A stretch of DNA of 64,000 nucleotides from contig CAJINV010000002.1 in assembly GCA_905178155.1 (NCBI GenBank), positions 8,327,224 through 8,391,223 of the forward strand. The letters run 5' to 3'. The notes below the pieces were generated by a model. It saw only the letters and a list, made by a program, of their open reading frames with translations. It was not told where the DNA came from and made no database searches. A program made the position numbers and the translations under genes. The first letter of the stretch is position 1, and each line of letters begins with the position of its first letter. Below are positions 24,753 through 36,650 of this stretch, piece after piece. The DNA comes from Amoebophrya sp. A120 (lineage: Eukaryota > Sar > Dinophyceae > Syndiniales > Amoebophryaceae).

Positions 24753-27523
24753 ATGATCACGAGCCTCGCCACCATACTCATGTTGCCTTCGATCTCGCGG
24801 TCCTGTTTTCTTTGTCTTTTGTTACGCTTTGTGGCTTTCGGGCAACTGGTTAGTCCAAGCGTACCGGAGGAAGCCGGAACAAGAGCAACACCGCGTAACA
24901 CTTCTAATCCGAAAATCCGTCTGGCCGTTATAGGCAGTACTTCGGCATTTGCGAGAAAGGCCCACTTTCCATCGCTGCGTGAGCTGCCAGATCGTTACGA
25001 AATCGTTGCAAATTGGACGAGACAAGAAGTTTCGTATATCAGTTCTTTCAATAACCGAGATTATAGTTGGTCAGAAACACCAGCGTCTCGCTACTCCAGC
25101 GGAGAGGACGCAGAATTGGAAGGGCGCGGCGGAGGTAAGGCTAACGACGATAAAACTAGTGAACGAAATAAATCTGCTCGTGTAATTATGAAGATTGTTC
25201 GGCGAAGAAGTGACGCGAGTTTCGTTGACGAACCGGGCAATCGAGATGATCGAGTCAAGAACTTTGAGGCCGAAGACTCCGAGGAGTCGTGGTATAATCG
25301 TACCTACGTGTTCCTTTTGCTTGCGAATGGCAAAAATCCTGATACTCAGTATTCTGGCGGCGTAGAGGAGTCACTTCCTCCGGTTCGAATCGACGCCGTC
25401 CTCATCATTCTCCCAATCGGGATCATGCCAAAGTTCGTTAACGCAGCCCTGGAACACAATATCCACGTGCTGAGTGAGAAACCAGTGCTGCCGGCCCTTG
25501 ACGACGAAGCACGGATCCAGAAGCAGTACCCGGCCCTGAGTCGCGTTTTGCAGATACAAAAAGAAGAAACGCAATCGCTGCAGGAGAAGAAGTCGTGTGC
25601 CCGCGGCAGCGCCGTCGCGACGAGTGAGGCAACTGCTGACGGGTCTTCACCAGCGCAATGCGATGTGGCTAGCACAGGCAGTTCTAGTAGTGCTACGACC
25701 TCTACCGACAATGCTTCCGCCGCTGGCGAACGTCGCGTTACCACCAGGACTCCGCCAATTTGGTTCGTCTCCGAGAATTGGCGTTTTGAATACGCGTACC
25801 GGAACTTCCTCGTGGACCAAATTTTGAAAAACGACGTCAACAACATCCGAACGACGGCGAAGTGGATTGATGTCAAGACGTTCTCCTACGTCTCGTCAGA
25901 CCACGCTTTGACGAAGGGGCTAGGAAATTGCACACCTCCTCCCGTTCGCTCGTGCAGGGAATGAACAGCTGCAACACAAGAAGTAGTGAAGGAATGCCAG
26001 GAAGTTCTCAATCTCATGCAAACTTTGCCAGAGTAAAGGAAGGCGAAGGCAGAGTGCGTTCCTAGCCGTGCCCGTGCCTAGTACACCCCTCGGACCTCAA
26101 CACCCCCCCGCGGGCTCGGTAGCGCAGTTTCTTAAGCATGACAGATGCGAGACAGGGGAGTTGTGCACTTTCATAAGGGTGGCGCAAGCACTCAAATCTG
26201 ATGATTGACGTCGGTGTGCACTACTGTGCAGCGATCAGAATGCTCGTGGAGGACGGGTTTGGTGCTTTTTCGAGCAAAGACAATGATCCCCTAGGGCACC
26301 TCAAGATCGCACCAGAAAAAAAATTGAAAATGGAGCTGCTATCAGCAGTGAGGCCGTTCGCGGTGGAACCGGCGCAGCATACTCAACACTCACCTCCGTC
26401 ACAAGACTTCGTAGCCACATACCGGATAAGATTTGATGACCGGCGGCAGCGCCAGCAGACCGGAACCGATTTCACCCAGGAGACGAATGTGCTACCACCT
26501 GGAGGTGGACGTACTGCGTCGGATGACACGACCAGTGTTCTTGAGCCAGGTCAAGAACATCTCACAGCCTCTGACTCTATCGTTCTCGTTTGGTCTCACA
26601 GCTTCCGGACGTCGCACAAACTTCGCGCGGAGAAGAAAGCAAAGGGCCTGTCGAATATGGTAGTGCAAATTTTCTACGGTGAGGACGGCGAGTCCTTGAC
26701 AGTAGATCGGTACGACTGGCAGTGGAATGTCGTGAAGGGGCGGCCAGAGCGACGAGGCGTCGGCGAAGATGAAAGCCAGGAGCGTGCTGCTGCCGGACCG
26801 GACGAACTTGAACAACAGGAGCTCTCGGGATCTTTTCCATTACATTTCTCCGTGAAGGACTCGCTTTTAGATTTTGCGGATGCGGTTGACAACTCGGGGC
26901 GGCGCGGGTGGATCGAGTGTAATGCGCACGCCGCAGAATCAGCCACACCGAATGTTGGGCTCGGCGAATCTAAATCTGCGAATTTCAATGTAGCGACAGC
27001 CGGTGAAGCAGACGATGTTGTGTCACTCTCGTCCTCTCGAGCTCACGGCGGTGGACGGAATACTGCCTACGAAGCATTATTGGATCTAAAGATGATGGAA
27101 GAAATTCTAAACTTTCAATTTTTGCAGATCGATTTTCTGCGTTTAGATGGTAAACTGTGGTCTGGTTGTTCTTGTTTGGATCCTCCTCGCGTCCTGTATC
27201 AAGGTCGCTGTTCATTCTGGAACAGGTACCCTTTGCACAGGACAAGCATCGACTTGGTTCCCTTTGAATGTTTAGGATCTCAATTGGCAGATCCTCTCGG
27301 TGTTTCTTTCTGTTTGAAAGTTGTACTTTGGTACGGTTTTCAGTTTTTCTTCGCTTTTTTGGCTGAGTTTAAAATCGTCGCTGTTGTCATTGTCTTTTCG
27401 TATATTCGTTTACGAAATTTATATCGTACCGAAATCAACCTTCGTTCTATAGGCGACTATCCCGGTTTTAAAAGATGCGTCCCGTGCTTGTCGCCTCGCT
27501 GGCAAATGTCAGCTCGGCGCTGA
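24753..27523 (+). CDS. Gfo/Idh/MocA-like NAD(P)-dependent oxidoreductase, 3' end uncertain
   Basis: The start at 24753 opens into a hydrophobic leader (SCFLCLLLRFVAFGQLV), so the product is probably secreted or lumenal. A Rossmann strand follows (KIRLAVIGSTSAFARKAHF), then DAVLIILPIGIMPKFVNAAL and HVLSEKPV, the EKP motif of the family. After one introner comes WRKHSNLMIDVGVHYCAAIR, matching the second-domain GGVHxxAxxR region of the fungal YMR315W-like branch. Such enzymes oxidise or reduce sugars and related compounds; the substrate is unknown. Long acidic inserts interrupt the fold. Exon 1 ends at 25915-25920 and exon 2 starts at 26176-26181. Past about 27117 the frame stays open to 27523 but looks non-coding. 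A GT-AG intron 27150-27452 (303 nt) is possible, and the true end lies between 27117 and 27523. Confidence 0.75.
25921..26175 (+). mobile_element. introner, family F3
   Basis: The left end TAGGAAATTGCACACCTCC (TAT mutated to TAG) pairs with GGGGAGTTGTGCACTTTCATA minus its first base. Flanks are GGGGC (25916-25920) and AGGGT (26176-26180). Keeping the right copy gives TKGWRK, with the conserved Trp; keeping the left gives TKGRRK. Confidence 0.82.
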
Positions 27524-28738
27524 TGCTTTCGTCAAGTACGGAGCCAGCCGCGGAGAAGGAATTCACCAAAGTGTTGAAGCCGGAAACGCCGGACGGTATT
27601 GCCACAGATCCGGATGACGTCCAGGACGCGTCAAAATTGGTGGTGTGCGAGGACGAAGATGTATTGCCTTCCTTGCCATTTTTTATATCATTCCTTTGCA
27701 ATGCGAGTGGATGAGAATGTTGAGTCCTCGCGTTGTAATGGTGATGACGACGAGGACGATACGCGCTTTAGATTGTGCTTGTGCGCTCCTGCATGTAGTT
27801 TGGATTTGCAGAAAAGGCGTTTTTATCATAGTGAATGCATGAAGAAGAGGAAGACTACTTTTAGTTGTAATTCCAACAAGAGGGCAGCAATCGCAAGCTT
27901 GAAAAAATCAATGAATTGCAGGTTCCGTTCCCGACCAAAGTGATCTTCAGCACTATCATGGGTTGCAACCGCGGGGATAAGGACCCAGAGGCGCTGTGTG
28001 ACAAGTACAACAGCAAGGGCTGCGACAACGAGGTGTGCCATGACATCTGCCACGAGATGTACTCCTCCAAGGAGCACTACAAGGGCTGCAAGTGCGTCTC
28101 CTGGGGCGCGGAACCAACCAGCTTCAAGACTTACTCTCCGGGTACAAATAAACACTGATCATCAATGAAATTTATTAGATATGCGAGCACAACTGTTTTT
28201 AAATTTCAATTCCGAAAAAAAATCTGCCCCTCTTCTGTCGCATAAATGCATCCCAAAGATTACCACTACTGGTGCGCACTCTCCGACATTCAACCTCAGG
28301 TGCGCCGTGCCCGCTGAAGGTGCAGCCCCGCTGCTACGAGGGCACATTGTACCGGTCAGAGTGCGAGGCGTTCCACGACAACGAGGGTATTTCCGCGGCG
28401 GACATGACGGTTGTGCCGAAGGACGCCTGGCCCGGTATGGGATTCTCGATCGTTACATCGCTCGTTGCTTTGATGTCAGGCAAAATCGGTACCTGCAACC
28501 TCCACACAATCGCTCGACTTCGCATGACAAGCAAAATTGAGACCCGATACAATTTTTTTCTGAGGCCAGACGCGCAAGCTCGACGCAATGCTTGAGCTTG
28601 CTTCAGCTTCGTCCTTTCGCTACTGCTGGGCCTGCGTCGCAAAACCATGTAGCAGCGACGAGTGTACTACCGTTTGAAAATTCCATACCCGAGGGCGACA
28701 CGACCGCGAAAAAGCCGAGCGACCCGGCCTGCGTGTGA
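27475..28738 (+). CDS. small secreted Cys-rich protein, 195 aa
   Basis: Exons are 27475-27660, 27922-28141, 28300-28435 and 28693-28738: 588 nt, 195 codons plus stop. The first two introns are GT-AG; the third is an F4 introner. Residues 1-21 (MRPVLVASLANVSSALMLSS) resemble a weak signal peptide, followed by an acidic linker and a Cys-rich part (CDKYNSKGCDNEVCHDICHE, GCKC, then CPLKVQPRCYEG and SECEAF). The many Cys suggest a disulphide-bonded extracellular domain. I do not recognise the family. Its 5' end overlaps the uncertain 3' end of the oxidoreductase, so the exact start is open. Confidence 0.7.
28436..28687 (+). mobile_element. introner, family F4
   Basis: The left end TATGGGATTCTCGATCGTTA matches the F4 copy at 938. 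The right end TTTGAAAATTCCATA is its inverted repeat. Flanks are CCCGG and CCCGA. Removal joins KDAWPG to GDTTAKKPSDPACV and a stop at 28738. Confidence 0.85.
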
Positions 28739-29708
28739 GGCACTGACACGAGGAAAACACGTCTGACTTTGAGGACAGAAGGAAGAATGTAGACTGTGAG
28801 GTTCGTAGGAACCTTTTTTCTCATGTGCATCTTGTGCTTGTCTCAGTGTAGAGGTCGGGAAACTAGTTTCACACTGTAGCTGTACTGTACGATTGATGTC
28901 TGAAGTTTAGTATGTACGAATTCCTAAAATGCACGAGTTTACCTTCTCGGTAACGGGATCAAAAGCACCAACTTCTTGCCACGTAAATCTTCCACACCAC
29001 GCGCCGTATTAGATATTGCTGAATTTTGCTATTGACACGGTTTTCGTTTTCATTGTAATTCATTGCTATTGACACCTTTTTTTATTGTAATTCATTGCTA
29101 TTGACACTTTAGATTTTCATTGTAATTCATTGCTTTTGGCAAAGGAAAGGATTTCGAGGATGTGGCAATTTTGTCAGAAGTTGAGAGACACATCACCGCC
29201 GAAAATAAACCCGTGGAACAGTATCTGGGAACTAGTGCATGGTTTCGCCGACCTCTGTATCGTTAAGAGCAAGACAAGCGCACAAATGGCTTCATGTTGA
29301 TCGCCAGTTTTGTCGGTGAAGTAGTTTGCCTGTGTCGCGTTTTCCTGTTTTTTTTGTCCGACGCGACGCAATATAGATTCTACAAGGCGTGGTCGACTCC
29401 CCGAGTGTGTTTCTTTTCCTACAGTTACATACATGGTATCGGTATTCGGCGCGGCTTGAAGACCAGGACTTGTTGGAGAAGCAAGTGTGTGCGGTGTCTG
29501 CTTGCGTTGATTTCGATGTGATGCTCTTTTATCGAGTGATGTGTCCTTGGAAACGCTTTGTTGACCTGAGTTGAGTAAGCGAAGACAGTTGAGCAAGGAA
29601 GAACAAAAGCAAGCAGTGAATTAGAATTGTGTTGTAAGAGAAATGTTCCAACAGGGGCACTCCGAGGTTTGAACATTTCGTTCGCTAAAGCGCTTAAAAA
29701 GAAGAAAG
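28739..29708. other. intergenic region with a short tandem repeat
   Basis: There is no convincing gene. Open frames near 29174-29676 on both strands lack motifs. A three-copy tandem repeat lies at 29026-29133. Confidence 0.6.
29026..29133 (+). repeat. tandem repeat, unit about 31-38 bp, three copies plus a part
   Basis: Each unit contains ATTGCTATTGACAC, a T-rich spacer of varying length, then ATTGTAATTC. Spacer lengths differ, as in slippage-prone intergenic DNA. Confidence 0.85.
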
Positions 29709-32473
29709 ATGCCGCGTTCCTCCGACACCACAGCGTCTGGCACAGGAGAATATCGCATCAAACCGCGACACAACCGGGGCAGGCGACGACTTTACCAGAA
29801 TCATTTCTTCGAGATCGACTACATTCGCTTCTACAAAAACAAATTTGTCATTGATGATGGTGTCACTGATGCTGGAAGCGATAGTCGCGTCGTCGACGGA
29901 GCGAAAGCTCTCGATGCTGCAGGCGGAGAGGGAAGAAAAAAGGCGGCCAAGTTGAGCACAGAAGGGCGTCGGGCGAGAAGGTTCGACCCAGAAGCTCTCC
30001 CCGAGGTCGGCAACAATCATCACCTTCTGAAGACAAGAAAAATCATTGATGCACCCATCAGCGACACCGACACCGCATCTCTTCCGTCTTCGTCTTCTAG
30101 CAGCACGTCTTCAGTTTCGCAAACTGTTGCGGACCTCATCTCGAGCGCCCTCGACGGGGGCACTGCGCCTGCAGAAGAAGGTGAACAAACTGGTAGTCTC
30201 TTCGAAAACGGTTGGCGTGAGGAGTTTTCTCCCAGCTCCTGCGTTGACGGCAAGCCGAACCCGAACGTGTGGGAGTACGAGATCGGGATACCAAGGCCCG
30301 GGAACTGGGAAGCGCAGCTGTACACGGACCAGAAACGGAACGCGTTTTGCACGAGAAACGGCACACTGATGATGCGCGCGTACTGTGAGCAGGGGTCCGC
30401 GATGGAGTGCGCCATGCTGACGTGTGACAACCAGAAGATGCCGCTCAAGTGCAACACGAGGACGATGGCCGCGCCAGCGGCATCAACTGGAGACCGGGAA
30501 AGTGGTGCTGCACCTGGAACCGGAGATGCCGAGACAGAGGAGCCACAAGCGACCACCCCCTGGATCTCCTCTTCGTCCCTGCAAATGAAGCACCAGGTCG
30601 TCGAGTCCGGTACCCTGATCGCGCGGATCCGGGGTAACGACACTGCACGCGGTGCCTGGAGTGCGTTCTGGATGATGGGGGAGGAGTGGAGACGGCTCAT
30701 GAACGGAAAGGAGCAGGATTTCGCGAAAGTATTCTGGGTGAATCGTCGGGTCATCTTGTGCCATCAAGTCTTGCCCTGTCTTCAATGTTGTCCTTGGCAT
30801 TGCTAGTTGTATTGGATATACTTTGCATGGTAATCGTAATTAAGTAAATGTAGGACTGACCGCCCTAAAAATTCGATGACTTTCGCACAGAGTAGACCCC
30901 CCCTAATTTTTCACCATGATACCGGGCGGGAAAATCCTGGCCGACGTGCGGCGAGATCGACATCCGCGAGCTGAACTCGAAGTACCAGATTATCGACCAA
31001 TTTTCCTTCTACAACGATACTTTTTGGAGCCCGGAGTACGCAAAAATCGGCGGTGTCTACCTGAAAGTGAAGGACATGCCCAAGGACGATGACGGGTGGA
31101 CGATTTTCGTGGTGGAGTACAGGAACAATAGAAATGGAAGACGGTCATCTCCTGCGCACTTGAAGATGAAAAAAGCCGATCGCGTAGACGCCGACGACGA
31201 CGACGACAAAGTAGTTAAGAAGAAGCGAAAATCTGACGAAGACGACGACGCAGTATTGGATCCAAATAGAAGAAACCCTGCCCGGTCACAAGAAGATGAA
31301 CCCACTATGTTCACGGACGCTTGGCGGGCGGCGGAGCACACGCTGGGGATCGAAACCGACCCCACTGCGCCGGACTTCGTTCCAAGCATCGTGAGAAACA
31401 GCTCGGACCCGGAGTTTGTCAAGGACGTTGGTCTGCGGACCTGGTGGATGAAGGATTTGTCTGAGCTGGACACTCTGACCACGGAAAACGCACTGCTGCA
31501 GATGCCCCGGAACGGAAAAATGTCCAACCGTTTGATCAAGCGTTATTGGGAAACGTTTGAGAACAACAATTTGTTCGTGAAACTCAACCTCGCGATCGGC
31601 GGCATCAGCGAAGGGCCGTACTTCGTGCCGCCGGTAGGGACGTCGGGGGAAAACGCGGAGGAGACCCGGTTTCTGGGTGGCGGGGGCATATGAACTGCAA
31701 AAGTATCGTACTCGTAAGTATAAATGCATTACAAATTTTTTCAGCATGAGAAACAAATGAGATCTGTGATGCGGATTTACCTAAAGGAAAAGGCTTTGCA
31801 ATGCATGACTGCAATACGAGTGCGATACTTTTGCACAGGATAGGGCAGGATGAGTGACAATGTCAATGGGGGGTTGGTTGGCGACGAAAAGGCTAACCAG
31901 GACTTAGGCCTGCTGGATGAAGAGCTGGAAGATAAAGATCGCGACGAGGAAGTAGATCAAGATGTTGGAGGACAGCATGGCGAAAGAACAACAGACGTCA
32001 GTGATGATCCCAAAATCCGTAACAACGCACTGAGCGACCTGATTGCGAAAATCGAACACAACGAACCTGCGCACGACCTGGATCATCACAGGATAACCTC
32101 CGATGCAGAAAATTGGAACGCTTCCGATTTTCTGAAAGCGATCAGTTTGTCCAAGATTGCGAAGGGTTACGAGGCGTATATCGCCGGGTGGTTCTTTATC
32201 GTGTTTCTCATGCTGATATTCCCCACAACATCCCGAAGAATCCGGACAGTACTCGCCGGACGGGTTGTTTTGCAGCCCCGGCAACTGCTCGGAGGCTATG
32301 GTGTTTGGCGGGGAAACGGAAATGCGAATGCAGCGATAGCACGAAATGCAGGACGAGAGGAGGCACAAAGACACGACAACCCTTCCTCGTCGGTTTGCAT
32401 CAACCGCGTTCCTGGATCAACATCATCGGCCGGAGCGAATCCGCTGACGCAGCCTCTGGTCGAAGATGCGTGA
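29709..32473 (+). CDS. GH16 family beta-glucanase with C-terminal membrane anchor, 802 aa
   Basis: Exons are 29709-30729, 30927-31688 and 31848-32473: 2409 nt, 802 codons plus stop. Both introns are introners. The family is read from NWEAQLYTDQKRNAF, SGTLIARIR, GAWSAFWMMG and the catalytic signature WPTCGEIDIRE (near 347-355: nucleophile Glu, Asp and acid/base Glu all present), plus LFVKLNLAIGG later. GH16 enzymes cleave beta-1,3/1,4-glucans such as laminarin. An acidic Lys/Asp insert lies between the catalytic signature and LNLAIGG. One transmembrane helix lies near 702-722 (YIAGWFFIVFLMLIFP) with an 80-residue polar tail, so it is probably membrane-tethered. No N-terminal signal peptide is obvious at this start, so the start or an upstream exon is uncertain. 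It could digest host glucan or remodel the parasite's own wall. Confidence 0.85.
30730..30921 (+). mobile_element. introner, unclassified TIR
   Basis: The left end TATTCTGGGTGAATCG and right end ATTTTTCACCATGATA are inverted repeats. Flanks GAAAG and CCGGG do not match, so the duplication has decayed or was never exact. Removal restores SWPTCGEIDIRE directly after DFAK, which the GH16 fold requires. Confidence 0.72.
31689..31842 (+). mobile_element. introner, family F1
   Basis: The left end TATGAACTGCAAAAGTATCG and right end CGATACTTTTGCACAGGATA are inverted repeats with a perfect GGGCA duplication (31684-31688, 31843-31847). Removal joins FLGGG to RMSDNVNGG in frame. Confidence 0.92.
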
Positions 32474-34056
32474 AGTGCCTCGCGTTGGTGATGTCTGTGC
32501 TATTTTCCGCTGCGTCTCGGCTGCGCCGCGATTGCGATGCTCATTTTCGGCATTTCCATTTGAGTATTCAGATTCACTTGATACGTTCAAATAAACTTTT
32601 TAAAACATCAGAACAATCCGAGCGCAAGTACCTAAGGCAACACTAAACATTTCTTGCCACCGCGTGCTCATCACGAACGCCGATGGAACTCTTTATGCTG
32701 CAGAGCCATTCTACGCTTGTGCTCATTTTTTAGAGCGGTTTTTCTTTAGTAGGTAAGAACTTCTTGTTGCGGTTGCGGTTTTAGAGTTCGATACTAATGC
32801 CAAAATGCTCCGTGATGTCAATTTTCCAAATTATCATATGGATATGTGCTCATGTGGCTCTGCTTCGATTCAAGCGGAAGCATGGCAACATCTTCAAATT
32901 TTGTCAACGTCTCGTTTTTCTACGCATGAAGACCAAGAAACTAGAATGCAAGCTGGAGTGACATCTTGATTTTCTTCATTTTCCTATGTGGCCCAAATGA
33001 CGTGAAAGAATCTGAATCTGACAAACAAGCGCCTTGTGGAAGTCGTGGCGCAGTGACAGTAGGAGGGGAACAAGGTGGCGCTGCTCGAAGGTCTGCAGCA
33101 CCAGCATGTGAAAGAAGTCAGTGGAGTGCGTTTGCGCAAATAGTCAGAATGTCGCATGTAGTAATGTAAAAGGAGGACATTGCCATTTAACAAGCAATTA
33201 CGCAGGTTGACCTTTTACTTGCTTGTGCTATTGTCATCCTCTTCATCGTCATTTTCCCGCACCAAGCCGAATGCACTCCGCAGAGGGAGAAGTTGGCAAA
33301 AACTATTTTCCTTTTCAAGGCACGAGGCCGCGAAGAGGTTTTTGTCGTTGTGCATGTATGTACTTGAAGTAAAACGATCTGCCGAGTAAAGGATCTCGCA
33401 AGTAAGCAAGAGTTAGTATTACGGATACAGTTTCATTATCAGAAAAGGATCATTATAGCAGCGTGCGGATGATCTGGATCTCTTATTGCCTGTATTGTGC
33501 ATATAATTGTTCTGGATCATATTCATGCTTCTCTATGGTCCAGTATGTGGATCTCATACTCATTGTCATCTTCGATGATCATGATGCATATGAGTTTTAC
33601 TTTTTGTCGTAGTTTTTTTTGCCTGGATCATCCATCGTCAGCGATTTTCGTGCTTTGCCAGATGACACTAGCGGTAGAAAAGGAAACTTCGTTCTGAGCA
33701 GTATTTTTTTTTGTTTTCGCTTTCCGCCTGAGAAGTGTCAGCAGTTTCTTTTTGCTTCGCCCTCTCTGGAGCAAGGGACTTCGACTAGTCAGTCATCTTG
33801 CACTTGGGTGGCATACGCATATTGTATTTTTCATGATGTCTTGTCTCAATTACAATTGATTATTCACGTCGATAGAAATAAGGCGAGGCCGTCCTCAGCC
33901 TCACCGTTATTAAAATCAGTAGATCCACCAGCCGGTCCCGCAAGCGTGACTGAAAAGATCTTTTTCCCATCCAAGAACTTTTCTGTCCTCTAATCGTCAA
34001 AACCATAAGATTGAGACGTTTCGGAGCCCCACCACCATTGCCCGTGATCTCCCATC
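32474..34056. other. intergenic region, no gene seen
   Basis: These 1.6 kb lie between the glucanase and transporter genes. Short open frames (32966-33169, 33180-33389, 33497-33697, 33619-33993) carry no motif. No introner ends are seen. Confidence 0.55.
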
Positions 34057-36650
34057 ATGACAGCTGCGTCAACAGCCCCTGTTTCAAGCGGGCCAAGAGC
34101 CGTCCCGGCTTCCCAAGGCGGGGGGCAACCGAAACAACAGAAAGACCAAACCCAATGGGGTTGCGCCATGTGGACGGTGCTTGCGTTGTTTATCTTCTGC
34201 GGGTGTGGCACCCAATACTCGGCGGATGCAGTTTGGAACAAGGCGGTCGTGCGAAATCGAGAGAATACCCGCGACGAGCGCTACGGGGCCTGGATGATCG
34301 TCGTAACGTTTGGCATGGCCGCCGAAGGATTCTGTCTGCTCGTCTTTTTCGCCATGCGACTCTTCGACCGGAAAGGGCAAGAGGCGCCCAATAATGACTC
34401 GATTAAGGGACAAGGATCTGCTTTCGACGGTGATAAAAGCGCGACGGCGATGAAAAACGAAGACGCGGACGATGGCTTTCGTTTGCAGAAGATGTTGGTT
34501 CGCGCACACTCCCAGAATATGTCGCCAAGCAATGAAGAGAATAATAACAATAAGACGTCGATAAAGTTCAGTGGAGCACGGTTTGTCGCCAAAAGAAATT
34601 TGACTTTGGTTGATCAAGCGGAAGACAATAATAATTTCCCAGCGGAAGAGGAACAAAAAATATACCCAAATCAAGCCACTTCACAGCTCTTGCTGTCTCG
34701 CGAGCGGACCAGCTCCAGTGCGGACGTGTTGGACGCCCACGTCGGCGATGACGAAGATGACAGTCGTTTCCGCTTCTGCGACCAGCGACTGCTGCGGTTC
34801 ATGTTTTCCGGGGTCTTCGACGTGTTGAGTGCGTCCTTCACCCTCACTTCCTTCATGGCAGTGTCACCGGCAGTGAACCAGGTCTGTCGGTGCAGTCGGC
34901 TCGCGTACGTCATAGTTTACTGTTGTATAGGATTTACTTAAATTTGATCTATGACTTCTGCTCTTGTTCGATGTTGATGAGAATGATAAAAACGTCGAAC
35001 GACTCACTAGACGAGCTAAAGACACCTAGTCGTACAATGCGCCTCCGGGGACGACAGAAGTTTCTTGTGCCTACACGACGACGGCCTTAGGAGAGATGAA
35101 AATTTCAAATCAGGTTCAATGGCATTCTGAATCGCGTTTTCTTCGCCAAGAAGCTGCAGTGGTTCCAAATTGTCGGCTATCAAGTGTAAAAATGTCTGGG
35201 TCTGAAAGATTGCCAGGTTTGTCATGCACGTTTTGCATGACTCCTGATGTCTGTGATGCATGCCCTAGCATCACAGATTTTGTGAGGGCTTCCTGATGCC
35301 TATACCGCACGGCAAATGCTCTTTCCGTGTAGCAAAACTTGGACTCTCTTGGCTGCTCATGCAATACAGTTTTTTTTAGAATCCAAAATCAGCAACACAA
35401 GTTGCATTCTTCCAGACCCAGACATTTTTGCAATCCATATCGGCATTTTGGGGTGCAGTCTGGGGATCGCCATGCAGTACGTGGGTAAGGTTTATTTTCC
35501 ATTGCCCGCGCCACCCACCTCCGGCCCCACCAGCCGCGGGCTCATGGACGAGTTCAAGTTGACGGACGCCGCCCCGGCAACGGGCATCACCATTGCGCTG
35601 GCCGGCAACTTTTTGGGATCGATCCAGCACTGCCTGCAGGCGCAGTTCTTCCAGCAATTGCCGAAGACGCCCGCGACGGTGGTGGTTGGGATCGAGGGCT
35701 GGACGGGGACCATGGTTGCCGTCCTGTTTATCATGCCCATGCTCTACTTGCTGGGGTCTATCCATGATAACCAATCTCCTCTAAGACCTCCACTTCTATC
35801 TCCGGACCAAACCGGTGCCGACGACTCTGCTGCTGGTGCAGCTCCAGGTGCTGGTGTTGTTATTACCGTCGGCGGGGTTCCCACGCACGGCTACTCCCCG
35901 GGCGGAGAACAACACCGGGACGGTTTATTTTCAGGTAGTTTTCTGTTCCGAAGGCCTCCTGGGGGAGCTGCCCCCGGAGCGGGCGGCAGTGGTTCATCGT
36001 CTTCGCAATTTCTAGCAGGTGGCGCACCTCCACAGGCTGTAGTAGATCACGAAGAAGGGAGCGGCGTTTTGCTTTTTTTCGCCAAACAGAAGCAGATCCT
36101 TCTCACCGGCATTATCCAGTTCTTCAACTCGCGATCGCTGCAACTCGCGATGCTTTCCTACTTCATCTTCAACGCGATCGTGTGTTCGGTCGGATCGGTG
36201 GTCGGGAAAAAGTTGGAGTCCTCGGGTCGGGCGATTTTGGAGTGTGTGCGGATCATTGCTGTGTGGAGTTTCGAGATTCCGTACATGTTTTGGAAGTACG
36301 ACGGCGACTGGGCCGCGGTCTACCAGCTGAAGTTTGACTACACAGAAACCGGGTTTTGGATGGAAAAGCTGGCCTTTCTCCTCATCGCCGCCGCGACCTT
36401 GGTCTATTTCGAAGTGGTCAAATTCGCCTGTCTGGGCAGCGTTCTTGTGGTTGACGAAGATGACGTCAGCGGGGAGAAAAAATACAAGGGAGAAGATCAT
36501 GACGATGCAAAAATGCTGGAGGTGGACAACTGCTACTGCAATGACGAGGATAGTGCATTGCTAGGGCGGCCACGGGGCAAGGTCGGCGTGCACAACGAGA
36601 AGGACGCTGATGCGGAGGTGGAGCAGAACGCCAGAAGGCTTGGAAAGTAG
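34057..36650 (+). CDS. SLC35F6-like multi-pass transporter of the DMT superfamily
   Basis: Confident exons are 34057-34881 (GT at 34882), 35114-35177 (after CAG) and 35445-36650. A short exon or exons between 34882 and 35113, expected to encode the family's QMLRG-type helix, could not be fixed. The fold is read from helices CAMWTVLALFIFCGCGTQYS, FGMAAEGFCLLVFFAM and FSGVFDVLSASFTLTSFMAV, the spliced FNGILNRVFFAKKLQWFQIVG / ILGCSLGIAMQYVG, and VVVGIEGWTGTMVAVLFIM, which matches the family's RAxGTEGxxGF region. SLC35F members sit in endomembranes and carry nucleotide sugars or unknown solutes. Two acidic low-complexity loops (34430-34760, 35760-36060) are insertions compared with animal homologues. 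One F2 introner splits the middle helix. Confidence 0.72.
35178..35439 (+). mobile_element. introner, family F2
   Basis: The left end TATCAAGTGTAAAAATG runs into TCTGGGTCTG; the right has CCAGACCCAGACATTTTT and ends CAATCCATA. The TCGGC duplication is perfect (35173-35177, 35440-35444). Removal joins QWFQIVG to ILGCSLGIAM in frame inside a transmembrane helix. Confidence 0.92.

Noticed and set aside
27150-27523. Open C-terminal extension of the oxidoreductase
   Set aside because: Cys/Trp/Phe-rich composition unlike the rest, no family counterpart, and it spans a possible 303-nt GT-AG intron that would keep the frame by chance. Kept only as an uncertain end.
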